From the NCBI GenBank assembly GCA_033065855.1, contig JAVXUO010003005.1:1-64000 (forward strand): a DNA stretch of 64,000 bases, given 5' to 3'. The notes under the pieces were generated by a model. That model was not told the origin of the DNA, made no database searches, and saw nothing but the letters and a program-made list of their open reading frames with translations. Positions 46,662-58,487 of this stretch are shown here, piece by piece (the first letter of the stretch is position 1; every line of letters starts with the position of its first letter). The translations under genes and the position numbers were made by a program. The DNA is from Escallonia rubra. Taxonomy: Eukaryota; Streptophyta; Magnoliopsida; Escalloniales; Escalloniaceae.

Positions 46662-48321
46662 GGGAGCTGATCCGTTGATAGCGCTAGCAAAATAGGATAA
46701 GTTGCAAACGCGATCTGGCCGTCCACGGGCGATTTGTGGACGGTCCAGATTTTTTTTTTACGTTTTTTTTAAGTCCGTCCGCTACATAATGTAGCAGATA
46801 TGTAGCGGATGAATTTTTGACAAAAATACCCTTCAGCTCCATCTGCTAAATTATGTAGCGACGAGTAGCCAGATACTACTTTTTTTTCTCTTTCTCTGTC
46901 CTTTCTCTCACTATCCTTTTGACATCTCTCTCTCTCTCTCTCTCTCTCCTTTCTCATTTCTCTCTCTCTCTCTCTCCTTTCTCATTTCTCTCATCAATTT
47001 ATGACACTTTCTCTTTCTTTCTCTATCTTTCCTCTCTCTCTCTCTCATTTCTCTCCCCTATCTCTTTCTTTCTCTCTCTTTTCTCTCACCATGATTTCTT
47101 TTATGGGTTCTATTGATGCTCAATAATACCGACCAGGATGTAAGAAAAAAGAAGATAGCCTTGTCTGTACACAGGGATGCTCTTGGTATAGCAAGTGTTG
47201 TTGCTGTAATGCTTAGCTTATCAATACTCTTGCTGTTGGGCGTACTTGATTAGGATGACTGCTTAAGTGAAACATCTGCAACCATATACTTTGGCTTGGT
47301 TTGCAGTCTTAGTGGGAATGACAGGCCAATTGACAAATCTTGGAATTATTTCCTGTTTTGGAATGCCATTTCTTGTTATTTCCTGCTATGTTGGGTTTGT
47401 TTTGGAATGGTAGGCCAATCACATACTACTATGTTATGTTGGGTTTGTTTTGTATTGAACTTCAGACCGCATTATCCGAACAAGTACATGTCAAATCGTA
47501 GAACAAATTCAAGCCAATACAGCAGCCACCACAAATATCCTCATGATCTCTGTGACTTGAACAGACAAAACATCCAATCCCGCTGTCACCACATTTACTA
47601 GACTCTTCCCTAGCTTTCTAGACTGGTCTCTCGTCTTTCTCTCTACAGTCAAAACCAACACCTCTGCAAGAGCCTCATCATGCAATCCCACCTCAACGCG
47701 GGTCTTCATTTCTTTCGATGGCCACCATTTTCACTTCTTCATACTCCCTATCTTCATGGATTAACAACAAGAGTCACTGCACGACGCCTCCTCCTCTCCA
47801 CAAGCACTCATTTGGCCTAAAAACCTGACCCTCATAGTGTCTCTCCTCTAAACCCAACTCCCAAAGATTCAGTTTCTCTATCAAAGCAGAGAAAGAAACT
47901 AAACCCTCCACTTATTCTTCATCCTTTGTTGCTGTGGTTGAGGAAGAACAGGAAAATGAGGACAGTGAGAGAAACGAGAAAGAGAGAGAGATAGAGAGGG
48001 GGGAAAGAAAGAGAAAGGACAGTGAGAGAAACGAGAGAGAGAGAGAGAGAGAGAGATGTCAGAAGGATAATGAGAGAAAGGACAGAGAAATGACAGAGAA
48101 AGAGAAAAAAATTAGTGTCTCGCTACTCGTCCGCTAAATAATGTAGCGAATGGAGCTGGAGGGTATTTTTGTCAAAAAATCGTCCACTACATTATGTAGC
48201 GGACGTACCTAAAAAAAGATAAAAAAAAAAAAGATCTAGACCGTCCACAGATCGCGCGTGCACGGCCAGATCGCGCTGGCAACTTAACTCCATTTGCTAA
48301 CGCGAGCAATGGATCAGCTCC

Positions 48322-48322
<1 letters not shown>
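46662..48322. mobile_element. Long-TIR element 1 in an (AT)n/(CA)n site
   Basis: The left end GGGAGCTGATCCGTTG and the inverted right end GGGAGCTGATCCATTG open terminal inverted repeats that can be followed for about 400 bases. They pass through GCGATCTGGCCGT, TCCGCTACATAATGTAG and a long CTCTCT/GAGAGA tract. The internal part (about 47100-47930) has no transposase. ATATATATATA touches the left end, and ACACACACATATATAT the right. The long TIRs suggest a MULE- or foldback-type non-autonomous element; the superfamily is not settled because the duplication is hidden in the simple repeat. Confidence 0.85.
47130..47900. other. Interior of long-TIR element 1; possible captured transit-peptide exon
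   Basis: A plus-strand frame near 47717 reads MATIFTSSYSLSSWINNKSH then CTTPPPLHKHSFGL, which has the Ser-rich look of a plastid transit peptide, followed by stops. A minus-strand frame at 47709-47509 (LVNVVTAGLDVLSVQVTEIM) has no recognised family. Capture of host gene pieces is possible, but nothing here is decisive. Confidence 0.25.

Positions 48323-48401
<79 letters not shown>
48323..48401. repeat. (CA)4(TA)n microsatellite between two long-TIR elements
   Basis: About 36 TA units follow a short CA run. It joins the right end of element 1 directly to the left end of element 2. Confidence 0.95.
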
Positions 48402-48404
<3 letters not shown>

Positions 48405-49880
48405 AGCTGATTCGTTGACCGCACGGGCAAAATGCGCTAAGTTGCCTGAGCGATCTGGTCGTCCACGCGCGATCTGTGGACGATCCAAATCTTTTATTTT
48501 TTGTCTGCGTTTTTTTAGTACGTCCACTACATAATGTAGTTGATAATTTTTTGACGAATATACCCCTCAAAAACCAAGTCAAGATGTTCTCTTTCCTAAA
48601 ATATTGTCCACTACATTATGTAGCGGACGATATTTTAGGAAAGAGACAGAATATGTCCCTTCCAAACATACTACTACCAAGGCTAATCAGTTGTCCCTTT
48701 TTGGTTATTTGAATTGTCCCATTAGGAACTACTGATGTACAAGGCTAATCAGCTGCTCAATGAATACCATGTGGGTGTTTATTCTGTTTCTCCTTCCTCT
48801 GTTGTTGTTTCTCCCTCTTCTCAGATTTGATCTCTCCATTTATGTCTCTCCCTCCTTTAAGAGAATTCCTCTTCAAGTCTATCTCCACTAGTTCAACATT
48901 ACCAAACTTCAAGTGTAGAGACAACCAAGATCGAGAAGGAACTATAAGGGTATTCACGACAAATTGACGCAAAACAATACGTAAAACTCGTACCCCTTCT
49001 GCTCCAAAATAACAGATCACATTTCCTTTTTGGGATGTCTTAAAATAAATGATCACTTTACTCTTTAGGGATCATAGCATGTCCTAAATTATTCTCTCAT
49101 TTTCTTGCAACCAGCCATCCTTTCAACACAGTTTCATTAATAGAAACCAACTACACATGCTATCTTCTGCAGTCTCAACCCCAGATTCTTCTGCCAAAAA
49201 GGAAAAAAAAATGCAATTCGTACCACGAATGGATAAACAGTGGTGATCGTTGCTGACATCGTGAGAATGAGCAATAAAGAGTCGATAAGTTAAACAGTGG
49301 CTATAGTTTAGTTCGGTTGCCTACTAAACATGCTATCTCCTTTGATATGCTACGGGGGGATCTAATTTAAATTAAATTAGAATAAAATTTGGGGGGAAAA
49401 AGTTGGAAGAAAATCTGGAGAATTCCTTTGCGGTAAGAGATGAAAGGGATAATGGAAGTGGGTTTTAGGAAGAGGCAGTAGTTTAGAAGAAAATGGATTT
49501 TAGTGGGTTTGCGGCAAGGCAGATTTTTACAAGAAAGAGATGAAAGGGATGATGGAAATGGGTTTGGGAAGAGGCAGAATTGAAAGAGAGATTATGGAAG
49601 TAGGATGAAGATAGAGAGATAGAAAGATGAAAGTGACGATTGTTTGGCAATTCTTTTACATGTCATCCGCTACATTATGTAGCGGATAGACACTTTAACT
49701 TCATAATCAATTGCGTGGACGAGGGACAATATGGTAAAAAGTTTCGACCGCTACATTATGTGGCGGACGAACTTTTAAAAAACAAAAAAAATAGATATGG
49801 TCCGTCCATCCGCGATGGATGGACGGCCAGATCGCGCCGGCAACTTAACACAAACTGCCCGCGCGGTCAACGGATCAGCT

Positions 49881-49883
<3 letters not shown>
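48402..49883. mobile_element. Long-TIR element 2 in an (AT)n site
   Basis: The left end TGGAGCTGATTCGTTGACCG and the inverted right end TGGAGCTGATCCGTTGACCG match each other and element 1, with terminal inverted repeats of at least 170 bases. It is bordered by (AT)n on both sides (48331-48401 and 49884-49952). Palindromic CCGCTACATTATGTAGCGG motifs occur at 48605, 49667 and 49750 and also in element 1. The internal sequence differs from element 1 and encodes nothing recognised. Confidence 0.87.
48588..48646. repeat. Near-perfect hairpin inside long-TIR element 2
   Basis: The arms TCTCTTTCCTAAAATATTGTCC-like and GGACGATATTTTAGGAAAGA pair over 22 bases with one or two mismatches, around a TACATTATGTA core that itself pairs. 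It resembles a small-RNA precursor in shape; no evidence of transcription is visible. Confidence 0.8.

Positions 49884-49952
<69 letters not shown>
49884..49952. repeat. (AT)n microsatellite
   Basis: About 34 AT units abut the right end of long-TIR element 2. Confidence 0.95.
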
Positions 49953-49954
<2 letters not shown>

Positions 49955-50760
49955 ATGCCAAGGGAAGTGGGTTCGTACCTACGTGGAAGTGCCACAAAGG
50001 CTGCAGTCCGAGTTAGCTTCCAAGTATGCAAAGTGAGAGACATTGAGGGCGGAGTAAGGGCAGAGATCAAGGCTTTCCAGACAGACTGTGAGGAGTGGCA
50101 GTGCTGCGGAGGCAAGGCTGAGATGAACAGGGCCGGCAGTCGATAGTCCAAGTCAAGGTCTGAGTCGGGGTCAAATGCTACGGTCCAAAGTTACGGTCCA
50201 AGGTTATGTCCAATTTGTGTTTATCTCTTCAGAATTCAAGAGCTCCCAAATTCTAGAGTGCGAAAGTGATTTTGTGAGAAATGAGAAAAAGTCTTTGAAT
50301 AAGTCATAAAGTCCAGTATTTTTAGGAAACAGTGTGCCTGTGTCATAAAATGCCACATGTCATCCCCTGGAGTGACATGTCACCAAGGGGTCCCAAAATA
50401 TCGGTTCTCCGTTGAACTGTCGGTTCCCAAATTTGCGTTACCTGCCCCACACAGCGTCGTTCTACCTGTCTGAGAAGACTGAACACACCATGACAGCATG
50501 ATCAGAGTAAGCCCGTTGCCCCAGCCACCGGTCCAAGCTCTTACTGAATCCCACAAGATGAAAAATGCATAGAGAACCTGACAGCTGTGAGGGTTGCCCC
50601 TGTAGCCAACTGCCAGGCAGATTAGGCACGATGCCCTCCAAACACCTACTCCCGTCCCGGAGTGACCCGGGTGTCCTCGTCCTGGGGGCACCGATGATCA
50701 CTGGTAACGTGAGTGGACATGGTCACAGCTCAGCGCCTAGTATCATGCAAGTCACCCAAG
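49953..50760. other. Unassigned, LTR-element-like non-coding sequence
   Basis: GC content rises compared with the left side. No protein is recognised; the open frame that runs from 50565 into the repeats begins in non-repetitive sequence but has no family signature. It may be the non-coding part of an LTR element that also holds the arrays to the right. Confidence 0.3.
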
Positions 50761-50764
50761 CCGG

Positions 50765-51465
50765 CGATAGCTTTGTGGTAACGAGCATATCCCACTGTGA
50801 AGGGTCCTCATGCCGGAGCACTACGAGCGAAGCCCCCCGGAATAAAGACGGCAATAACTTTGTGGTAACGAGCCTATCCCGTTGCGAAGGGTCCTCGTGC
50901 CGAAATACTGCGAGCGGAGCCCCCCGGAATGAAGACGGTGATAGATTTGTGGTAATGAGCCTATCCCACTGTGAAGGGTCCTCGTGCCGGAGCACTACGA
51001 GCGGAGCCCCCCAAAATAAAGACGGCGATAGCTTTGTGGTAACGAGCCTATCCCGCTATGAAGGGTCCTCGTGCCGGAGCACTACGAGCGGAGCCCCCCG
51101 GAATGAAGACGGCGATAACTTTGTGGTAACGAGCCTATCCCGCTGCGAAGGGGGATCCTCGTGCCGGAGCACTACGAGCAGAGCCCCCCGGAATAAAGAT
51201 GGCGATAGCTTTGTGGTACCGAGCCTATCCCGCTGCGAAAGGGGGTCCTCGTGCCGGAGCACTATGAGCGGAGCCCCCCAGAATGAAGATGGCGATAGCT
51301 TTGTGGTAACACGCCTATCCCGCTGTGAATGGGGGTCCTCGTGCCGGAGCACTACAAGCGGAGCCCCCCGAAATGAAGACGGCAATAGCTTTGTGGTAAC
51401 GGGCCTATCCCGCTGCGAAGGGTCCTTGTGCCGGAGCACTACGAGCAGAGCCTCTCTAAATACTG
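50765..51465. repeat. Eight tandem units of 87-90 bp, open in frame
   Basis: Units start with GATAGCTTTGTGGTAACG and include CCTATCCCGCTGCGAAG, CCTCGTGCCGGAGCACTACG and GAGCCCCCCGGAATGAAG. Starts are near 50765, 50852, 50939, 51026, 51113, 51203, 51293 and 51383. Because 87 and 90 are multiples of three, a frame stays open and reads SLSRCEGSSCRSTTSGAP-type repeats of 29-30 residues; the opposite strand is also open. I regard this as a minisatellite, not a proven gene. Confidence 0.92.
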
Positions 51466-51639
51466 CACACTCCGGAGAGTGGGTCGAAGCATGTTCCACG
51501 TCCATGGCGCGGGCACATGGTGTGGTGAATGAGTGTGATGCCCGGAGGCATGTAACATGATTGTGGTGCCTACAGCACGAGGCATGATTATGGCGTATGG
51601 GCGTGATACCAATGGCATGAGACATTGATTGTGGCGCAC

Positions 51640-53340
51640 GGGCGAGCGACGAACGTCGCGAGACAATACCTGGTGCCGGGGGCACATATCATGGAAGTGG
51701 CGTACGGGCGCGGCGACGACCGTGGCGGAGACAATACCTGGTGCCGAGGCACGTATCATGGAAGTGGCGCACGTGCGCAACGACGAACGTCGCGGAGATA
51801 ATAGATGGTGCCCGAGGGTACATGTCATGGAAGTGGCGCACGGGCGAGACGACGAACGTCGCGGAGATAATGCCTGGTGCTGGGGCACATATCATGGAAG
51901 TGGCGCACGGACGCAGTGATGAATGTCGCGGGATAATACCTGGTGCCCGGGGGCACATGTCATGGAAGTGGCGCACGTGCGCGATGATGAACGTCACAGA
52001 GATAATACCTGGTGCCCGAGGGCACATGTCGTGGAAGTGGCGCATGGGCGCGGCGACGAACGTTGCGGAGATAATGCCTGGTTCTGGGGCATATATCATG
52101 GAAGTGGCGCACGGACGCAGTGACGAATGTCGCGGGATAATACCTGGTGCCCGGGGGCACATGTCATGGAAGTGGCGCACGTTCGCGACGATGAACGTCA
52201 CGGAGATAATACCTGGTGCCCGAGGGCACATGTCGTGGAAGTGGCGCATGGGCGCGGTGACGAACGTCACAGAGATAATGCCTGGTTCTGGGGCATATAT
52301 CATGGAAGTGGCGCACGGACGCAGTGACGAATGTCGCGGGATAATACCTGGTGCCCGGGGGCACATGTCATGGAAGTAGCGCACGTGCGCGACGATGAAC
52401 GTCACGGAGATAATACCTGGTGCCCGAGGGCACATGTCGTGGAATGGCGCATGGGCGCGACGACGAACATCGCGGAGATAATGCCTGGTTCCTGGGCATA
52501 TATCATGGAAGTGGCGCACGGACGCAGTGACGAATGTCGCGGGACAATACCTGGTGCCCGGGGGCACATGTCATGGAAGTGGCGCACGTGTGCGACAATG
52601 AACGTCACGGAGATAATACCTGGTGCCCGAGGGCACATGTCGTGGAAGTGGCTCACGGGCGCGACGACGAACGTCGCGGAAATAATGCCTAGTTCTGGGG
52701 CATATATCATGGAAGTGGCGCACGGACGCAGTGACGAATGTCGCGGGACAATACCTGGTGCCCGGGGGCACATGTCATGGAAGTGGCGCACGTGCGCGAC
52801 GATGAACGTCATGGAGATAATACCTGGTGCCCGAGGGCACATGTCGTGGAAGTGGCGCACGGGCGCGACGACGAACGTCGCGGAGATAATGCCTGGTTCT
52901 GGGGCATATATCATGGAAGTGGCGCACGGACGCAGTGACGAATGTCGCGGGACAATACCTGGTGCCTGGGGGCACATGTCATGGAAGTGGCGCACGTGCG
53001 CGACGATGAACGTCATGGAGATAATACCTGGTGCCCGAGGGCAGATGTCGTGGAAGTGGCGCACGGGCGCGACGACGAACGTCGCGGAGATAATGCCTGG
53101 TTCTGGGGCATATATCATGGAAGTGGCGCACGGACGCAGTGACGAATGTCGCGGGACAATACCTGGTGCCCGGGGGCACATGTCATGGAAGTGGCGCACG
53201 GGCGCGGCGACGAGCGTCGCGGAGACAATACCTGGTGCCGGGGCACGTATCATGGAAGTGGTGCTTGGGTGCGGCGATGAATGTCGCGGAGATAATACTT
53301 GGTGTCGGGGGCACATGTTATGAAAGTGGCGCACGGGCAC
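51640..53340. repeat. 68-bp satellite organised as a 204-bp higher-order repeat
   Basis: Monomers of about 66-69 bases share CATGGAAGTGGCGCACG, GACGAACGTCGCGGAGATAA and TACCTGGTGCC. In the core (about 51893-53140), three distinct monomer types alternate in fixed order: one with GGTGCCCGAGGGCACATGTC, one with TGCCTGGTTCTGGGGCATAT, and one with CGGACGCAGTGACGAATGTC. This gives a 204-base period repeated about six times. Flanking monomers on both sides are single-type and more divergent. Frames stay open on both strands since 204 is divisible by three; I do not take them as genes. Confidence 0.95.
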
Positions 53341-54590
53341 GGCGACGAGCGTCGCGGGGACAATACTCGGTGACGGGATCACGCATCATGAAAATGGTGC
53401 ACGGGCGCGGCGATGAATGTCGCGGAACAATACTCGGTGCCGGGGGCACGTATCATGAAAAGGACGCACGGGCGAGGCGACGAATGTCGCGAAGACGGCG
53501 CAGGGTGTCCCGGAGACAGGGCGTGAGCCAAGTGTGCATGTTATACCAAAATAATAAGTGCGATGTTTAGTAATGACAAAGTTGGGAGTGATGGTACACG
53601 ATCGTCGGCGACAGGTCACTTGGCGATAGCGCGCGACTTTGCCGCGACGGGCGGTGCGTGGTCGCGAGCGATGGACGACGGACGTCGCGAGGTTAAAGTT
53701 CGAACGTCCGTAAACATCGTGGAGGTGCAAAGACTAGAGAAACCAAGTGCGAACGGAAGGGGAGGCCATAGGCCAAAAATAGGGGGAAGGCCAAGGCCAC
53801 CGCCCCTGGGGAGGCCGAGGCCGACCCTAGGGGGTGGCCAAGGCCAATGGCCAACTCCCATGAAGGGAGGCCAAGACCACTCCCCCTTTTGGTGAACTTT
53901 GGGCGCTCCGATGGTAGGTGTTTTGATGGGCAATGACGAATCCGAAAGTTACGTTACGACGAGCGTGTTGCCATGAGTCGTACGACGAACACGGTGCCAA
54001 AGTCACGTACGAAGCAAACAAAGCGCAAAAAGGACTTTGCGCGAAAAGTGAACAACCGAGGGCGGAAAGGCCAAGGCCAACCCCCATGGAGGCCGAGGCC
54101 AACACCATGGGCTTGGGGGAGGCCGAGGCTAACCCCATGGGGTTGGCCAAGGCCTTTGCCCCTTGACCCCGTTGCTCCGGTTGTTCCGTCGATCAAATTT
54201 TTTGGTGAAAAGGTGTTCGGGTGGTCGCGGCGTGACGATCATGCTACTGTGAGTGACGTTAACAAGAAATAATTGGCGCCTAAGTGTGCGCACGAAGCAT
54301 TTGAACCAAAAAATACACGTGACTTGGCTGCGCGCACTTTGACCGGTTCGATGCGTTGAAAGATTGACCGTTGAATGTGTCGACGTGTTTGCGCAAAACG
54401 GGACCCCTAGTGGGCCTTGGGTCCGACCAAGATAGGATGGGAATATATAGATATATATATGTTTCCATACATGAAGAAAAGGTAGGTCCTAGAGTTTTCC
54501 CTTCAGATCGAATATCATATGCCTTGATTTTAGGAATGAATCATACCTATCCCGGTTCCCTCGTATGGCGGTCGATCTATCCCAAGTTGA
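53341..54590. other. GC-rich unassigned sequence with GGCCAAGGCC repeats
   Basis: Divergent satellite monomers fade out by about 53510. From 53755 to 54165, GGCCAAGGCCAA, GAGGCCGAGGCC and CCCATGGGG motifs recur in two clusters. TATATAGATATATATATG lies at about 54450-54467 and could be a promoter-like box. No protein is recognised. Confidence 0.5.
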
Positions 54591-55370
54591 TCCACCCAGT
54601 CCTTTATGGTGCATCTAGACGAGCAACCTTTGTTACTATTGACTCCGGCTTTTAGAGTACTCATCCTTCTATGGCTAAGCGACTAATCATTGCTACCTCT
54701 GCGTCCGGCTCTTAGTCATACGTTTTGGTTGAGTCTAGATGGCCAACCATTGTTACTATTAGCTCCGAATTCTATTCACACTGACCTTTCATTCACCCAA
54801 GTGATATATTGTTATTATTGTTGGCTCTGACTCTGAGGTAGTGGGTTTTCTGAACCCCTAGACGACCATCATGATCGTTTTGGTGGCTCTGGCATATATG
54901 AGTGCATAATCTTTTTGTCGAGCATCATGATTGATATGGTGGTTCCAACATCTAGATATGTTTATTTTCTCATGTCTAAGAGACCAATTATTGTTACTAC
55001 TGGCTCCGAATCTTGGGTATTACTTTTTAGTATTCCTAGACGATCAATTATTGTTACTGTTGGCTCTGGCTTTTAGGAGATGCGCCTTCCACCTAAGTGA
55101 CCAATGGTTGTTACTATTGACTTTGGCTCTTAGATACGAGTCCCTTTTAGTGTTCCTAGATGATCAACCGTTGTTATTGCTGGCTCTGACATCTAGGAAT
55201 GCGTCTTTTATTTGGTGACCAACCATTGTTACTGTTGGCTCTGGTTTCCAAGGATGTGCCCTTCCTCTGGCGCAATCGTTGTTTCTGTTTGTTAAATTCG
55301 ATAACCTTTTGACGTTGCTCATTGACCAACCGCTTTCATGTATTGTTGGCTCCAGCCTTGAGCGATATCT
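54590..55370. repeat. Degenerate tandem repeat, GACCAACCATTGTTACTATTGG type
   Basis: About ten imperfect units of 60-90 bases contain CTAGACGATCAA, TTGTTACTGTTGGCTC and CTGGCTTTTAGG. A plus-strand frame reads DQLLLLLALAFRR-type repeats of about 24 residues, an artefact of the array. Confidence 0.8.
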
Positions 55371-56780
55371 CTTTTTCTAATTACGTTGGTCTAATTCCTT
55401 TTCAAATGGTACGTTGGCGTATGAGGTTCTTGAGTCTTTCCTAGGTCTTATCATCTTTTTCCATACTTTTGCTACAAAAGAACTGGCATTTTCAGTTATG
55501 TTCGGTCATGTGCGAGCTCCATCTGGTCTCTGTAGAAACTGTTTTTTTTTTTGCATTTTTTTCGCTTAATTACCGTATTTATTTTTAAATAAGCATATTA
55601 TTACTATGGGTCTCTGCATAGTATTAAAATGAGCATAATTTACTTATGTAATTAGGTCTAATAAGTAGTTCAGTCCAGTCCTGTCCTTTCAATTAGGTCA
55701 AGTTCGGTCATGTTAAGCCCGATTCAGTCCAGTTTAGTGTGAGTCCAATCCATGTTAGAATATTATGATTTGGTCTGATAATTTTGAAATGTTGTATGAT
55801 TAGTCCAATGATGTATGTTAATCACATTGATTTTTACGAAATGTGGAGATATTCTCAAAATCTGGTACATCACGTTTGTTTAAACAAAGAGAGTTGCCGA
55901 ATAATGTCCCTAAATTTGAAAACATAAATAAATTATATGGGATGAACCGGTTGATTTTTCATAAACCCGCCGTTCAGTTGACTTTTGTCCAATCTGCAAT
56001 TTCAATCAAAAAATATGAGTTCATCAAGGATCTCACATTGATGATGGCAGAAATTGGAATCTTAAAAGTGATACATCATATCTAAGGAGAATTTCAGCAC
56101 TTTCACACTCTCCTCATAGTGAGAATCTTACATCGTGGATTCACATCAAAGTGGTTCTAAACTCTTCAAGCCATTGTCTTCTAAAGGTAGTTTTACTTTG
56201 CTTTCTACAGTTTAATCTATAGGAGTCTAGAGTTTTTCCTTTCCGGCGACCAAAGTTTGGTCTTAAAACCAAGTTTTATAAAAAGAGTCCTTCAAATCTA
56301 TTTTCGTAATTTCATTAAAAAGACCAAAGTTTATGTCGCCTCCTTTAAGGTCTGAATCGAACTACGCTGATTTTGATCTAGTTTGTCCGACTGAGTAATT
56401 AGGTCGTTTGACCCGAGTTGTCGAATTCAAAGCAAAGTTATAAGTTAGGTTCTGATTTCTTTTATATGTGTCATACATTATAAGGCCAAAAATCAATAGC
56501 GATGAAGTAGAGACCGAAAGGATATAGTAGGTGCCTGACACCTTCTCGCCGTATAACTTAGTCCATGTACCCATCATTTTTGTATTCAATAGATTAGAAG
56601 CATGTTTGGCATCTTAGAGTCTTCTTAGGTTTTTTCTTATTTTCCCTTTTTTATTACATAAGACGGAAATTCCGAATTCCTAGACCCTCACGGGTCAAAA
56701 AGGAAGATTTTTCTCGTCGGTAGCTACTGCACATGTTTTAAAAGTTGATTAATCTATGGTATTTTTGGCAAAATCAAATG
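55371..56780. other. Unassigned AT-rich stretch
   Basis: No gene, terminus or long repeat is recognised. A short cluster of TCAGTCCAG / AGTCCAATCC phrases occurs at 55665-55760. Confidence 0.35.
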
Positions 56781-56789
56781 TTTTATTTG

Positions 56790-57290
56790 CAACTGTTACC
56801 CATATTGGGGGAACTTGTGCTCACTCCTTCTTGTTTTCCATCCCTTCCATGATCCTTAAAAGCCGCTTTTATAGGAAAGTGAGAGAACACCAGTTTTAGA
56901 CAAAGTGAAAAGAAAATAATTTGTAAGAAACATTGTAAGCTTATTATAACTGGATTGGAACAAAATTTAAGAAAAAGTAGCTCGGTTTCCGGTTTTAATT
57001 GTTTTCGCATATTATTGCATTTTTTGACTTATTTTCTTAACGGATAGTATTTTTCAAGATCGTCACAATGCCCACAGACCAACTACTGTTAAAACAACAC
57101 AATATGATATAAACAAACAATAGCCAAGCACGCAAGCACGGAGAAACTTACCAAGAAGAAGAGGTGGAGAAAACACAATATGGAAAAGCAAACCATCAAA
57201 TGAACAACCTTTGTACGAAAAACCATAAGCCACCGAACCCATCAGAGAAACTTCGGGAACCGCCAAATCTTCGCTAGCGTTTGGTGACAC
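56790..57290 (-). pseudogene. Two possible exons of an unidentified gene
   Basis: On the minus strand, 57290 to about 57151 reads SPNASEDLAVPEVSLMGSVA, then YGFSYKGCSFDGLLFHI and up to PPLLL, ending at a good donor (CTTCTTG then GTAAGTTT). Farther on, about 56870-56795 reads AAFKDHGRDGKQEGVSTSSP with a possible donor GTAACAG. The first has codon-like texture and a splice site, but I recognise no family, and no further exons are evident. It could be a truncated host gene or chance. Confidence 0.3.
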
Positions 57291-57680
57291 TTCCAGTTTT
57301 GGTTTTATGTTTCCAAAACAAAAACAAATAGGTGTTTGATTACTCCGTTTTTTTTTTTGAGTTTTTTGTTTTCTTTTGGGTGTTTGATTACCCAGTTTTT
57401 ATTTACAAATTTTTCTTTGGTGGTAGTTTGCGGTGATGGTGGTGGGGCGTGGCGTGGCGGTGGTCGACGGTGGTGGTGGTGGTGGTTGTCTCAAAATAAA
57501 ACCAAAACTGAAAATCGAAAACTCATTTTTGGAGTTTTTAAAAACAGCCCTATTTTAAAAACTGAAGAAGAAAAAAAAACGAAAACTATGTGCCAAACGC
57601 ATTTATTTTTTTTAGTTTACAAAACTGGAAAAATAAACGTTACCAAACGGAGCAGAGTTCATGATTCACCTATTAATGCC
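57291..57680. repeat. Possible MITE with GTGTTTG-ATTACTCCG ends and a (GGT)n tract
   Basis: GGTGTTTGATTACTCCG near 57332 and the inverse-like GTTACCAAACGGAGC near 57640 form weak inverted ends. In between are a second GTGTTTGATTACCCAG and GGTGGTGGTGGTGGT near 57465. Ends of this sort occur in plant MITEs, but no target duplication was found. Confidence 0.3.
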
Positions 57681-58259
57681 ACAGGAAGTCAAAAATTTAG
57701 AATTCAATGCAAAAAAAAAAAAAAAAACTAACATTGATATAACACCAAGAACAACATTATAAAAGAAAGACAAGGATAGCCACCACTCATTAGGGTACCG
57801 GAGGTGGTGATGGCGACGAGTTGATAGTTTTAGAGACAGGAGAGGAAAGTGGTTTTGTGAGAGTGGGGGGATATGTTCCGCGTGTATGGAGTCCTAAAAA
57901 GGGCAGGTACTATATTACAGAGTTTCTGGATCTACTCTACATTCACATGTCTATGCTCAGAGCTATCACCCGAAATACACAAATTGCATGATGAGGGTTT
58001 TTGTTGTCTCCATTTATGAGGGAGTGTTCTTCAAGGGAAAATTAGGAAATTAGGGGTTTTGGGGTAAAAACTTTATAAAAGCTGGGTTTGTTTTGAAAAA
58101 TTGTGAAAAAGTGGGGAAGCTTTTTAAAATTTCTGAACAAGGGAAGAGGTTAGGAAAAAATGGGTTTTCTTAATTCCTTTAATTTGCTCTTCCCAAATTA
58201 CCCCTGCCCCTAAAAGAATGACCCTCTGTTATAGTCCCTTCCCCACGCCTGATTTGCTC

Positions 58260-58439
58260 TCTCATTTATGCCTATAAGAGACAACATAGATACAGAGAAA
58301 GACAATAAACAGAAGTGGGTTCGTGCGAATCAGTGGGTTTGCGGGTTATCGTTTATATGTGTGGCAATGAAGGGGTGATTGTAGACAGCCATGGGCTCTG
58401 CCGTGTAGAGATAACTGTGTACAAAGAGTGTTGTGTAGC

Positions 58440-58487
<48 letters not shown>

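Noticed and set aside
51689-53382. Several long open frames (200-330 codons) on both strands
   Set aside because: They arise because the satellite period (204) is a multiple of three and lacks stops; no protein-like texture beyond the repeat.
57336-57731. Gly/Trp-rich plus-strand open frame
   Set aside because: It runs through a (GGT)n tract and a MITE-like region; no conserved motif.
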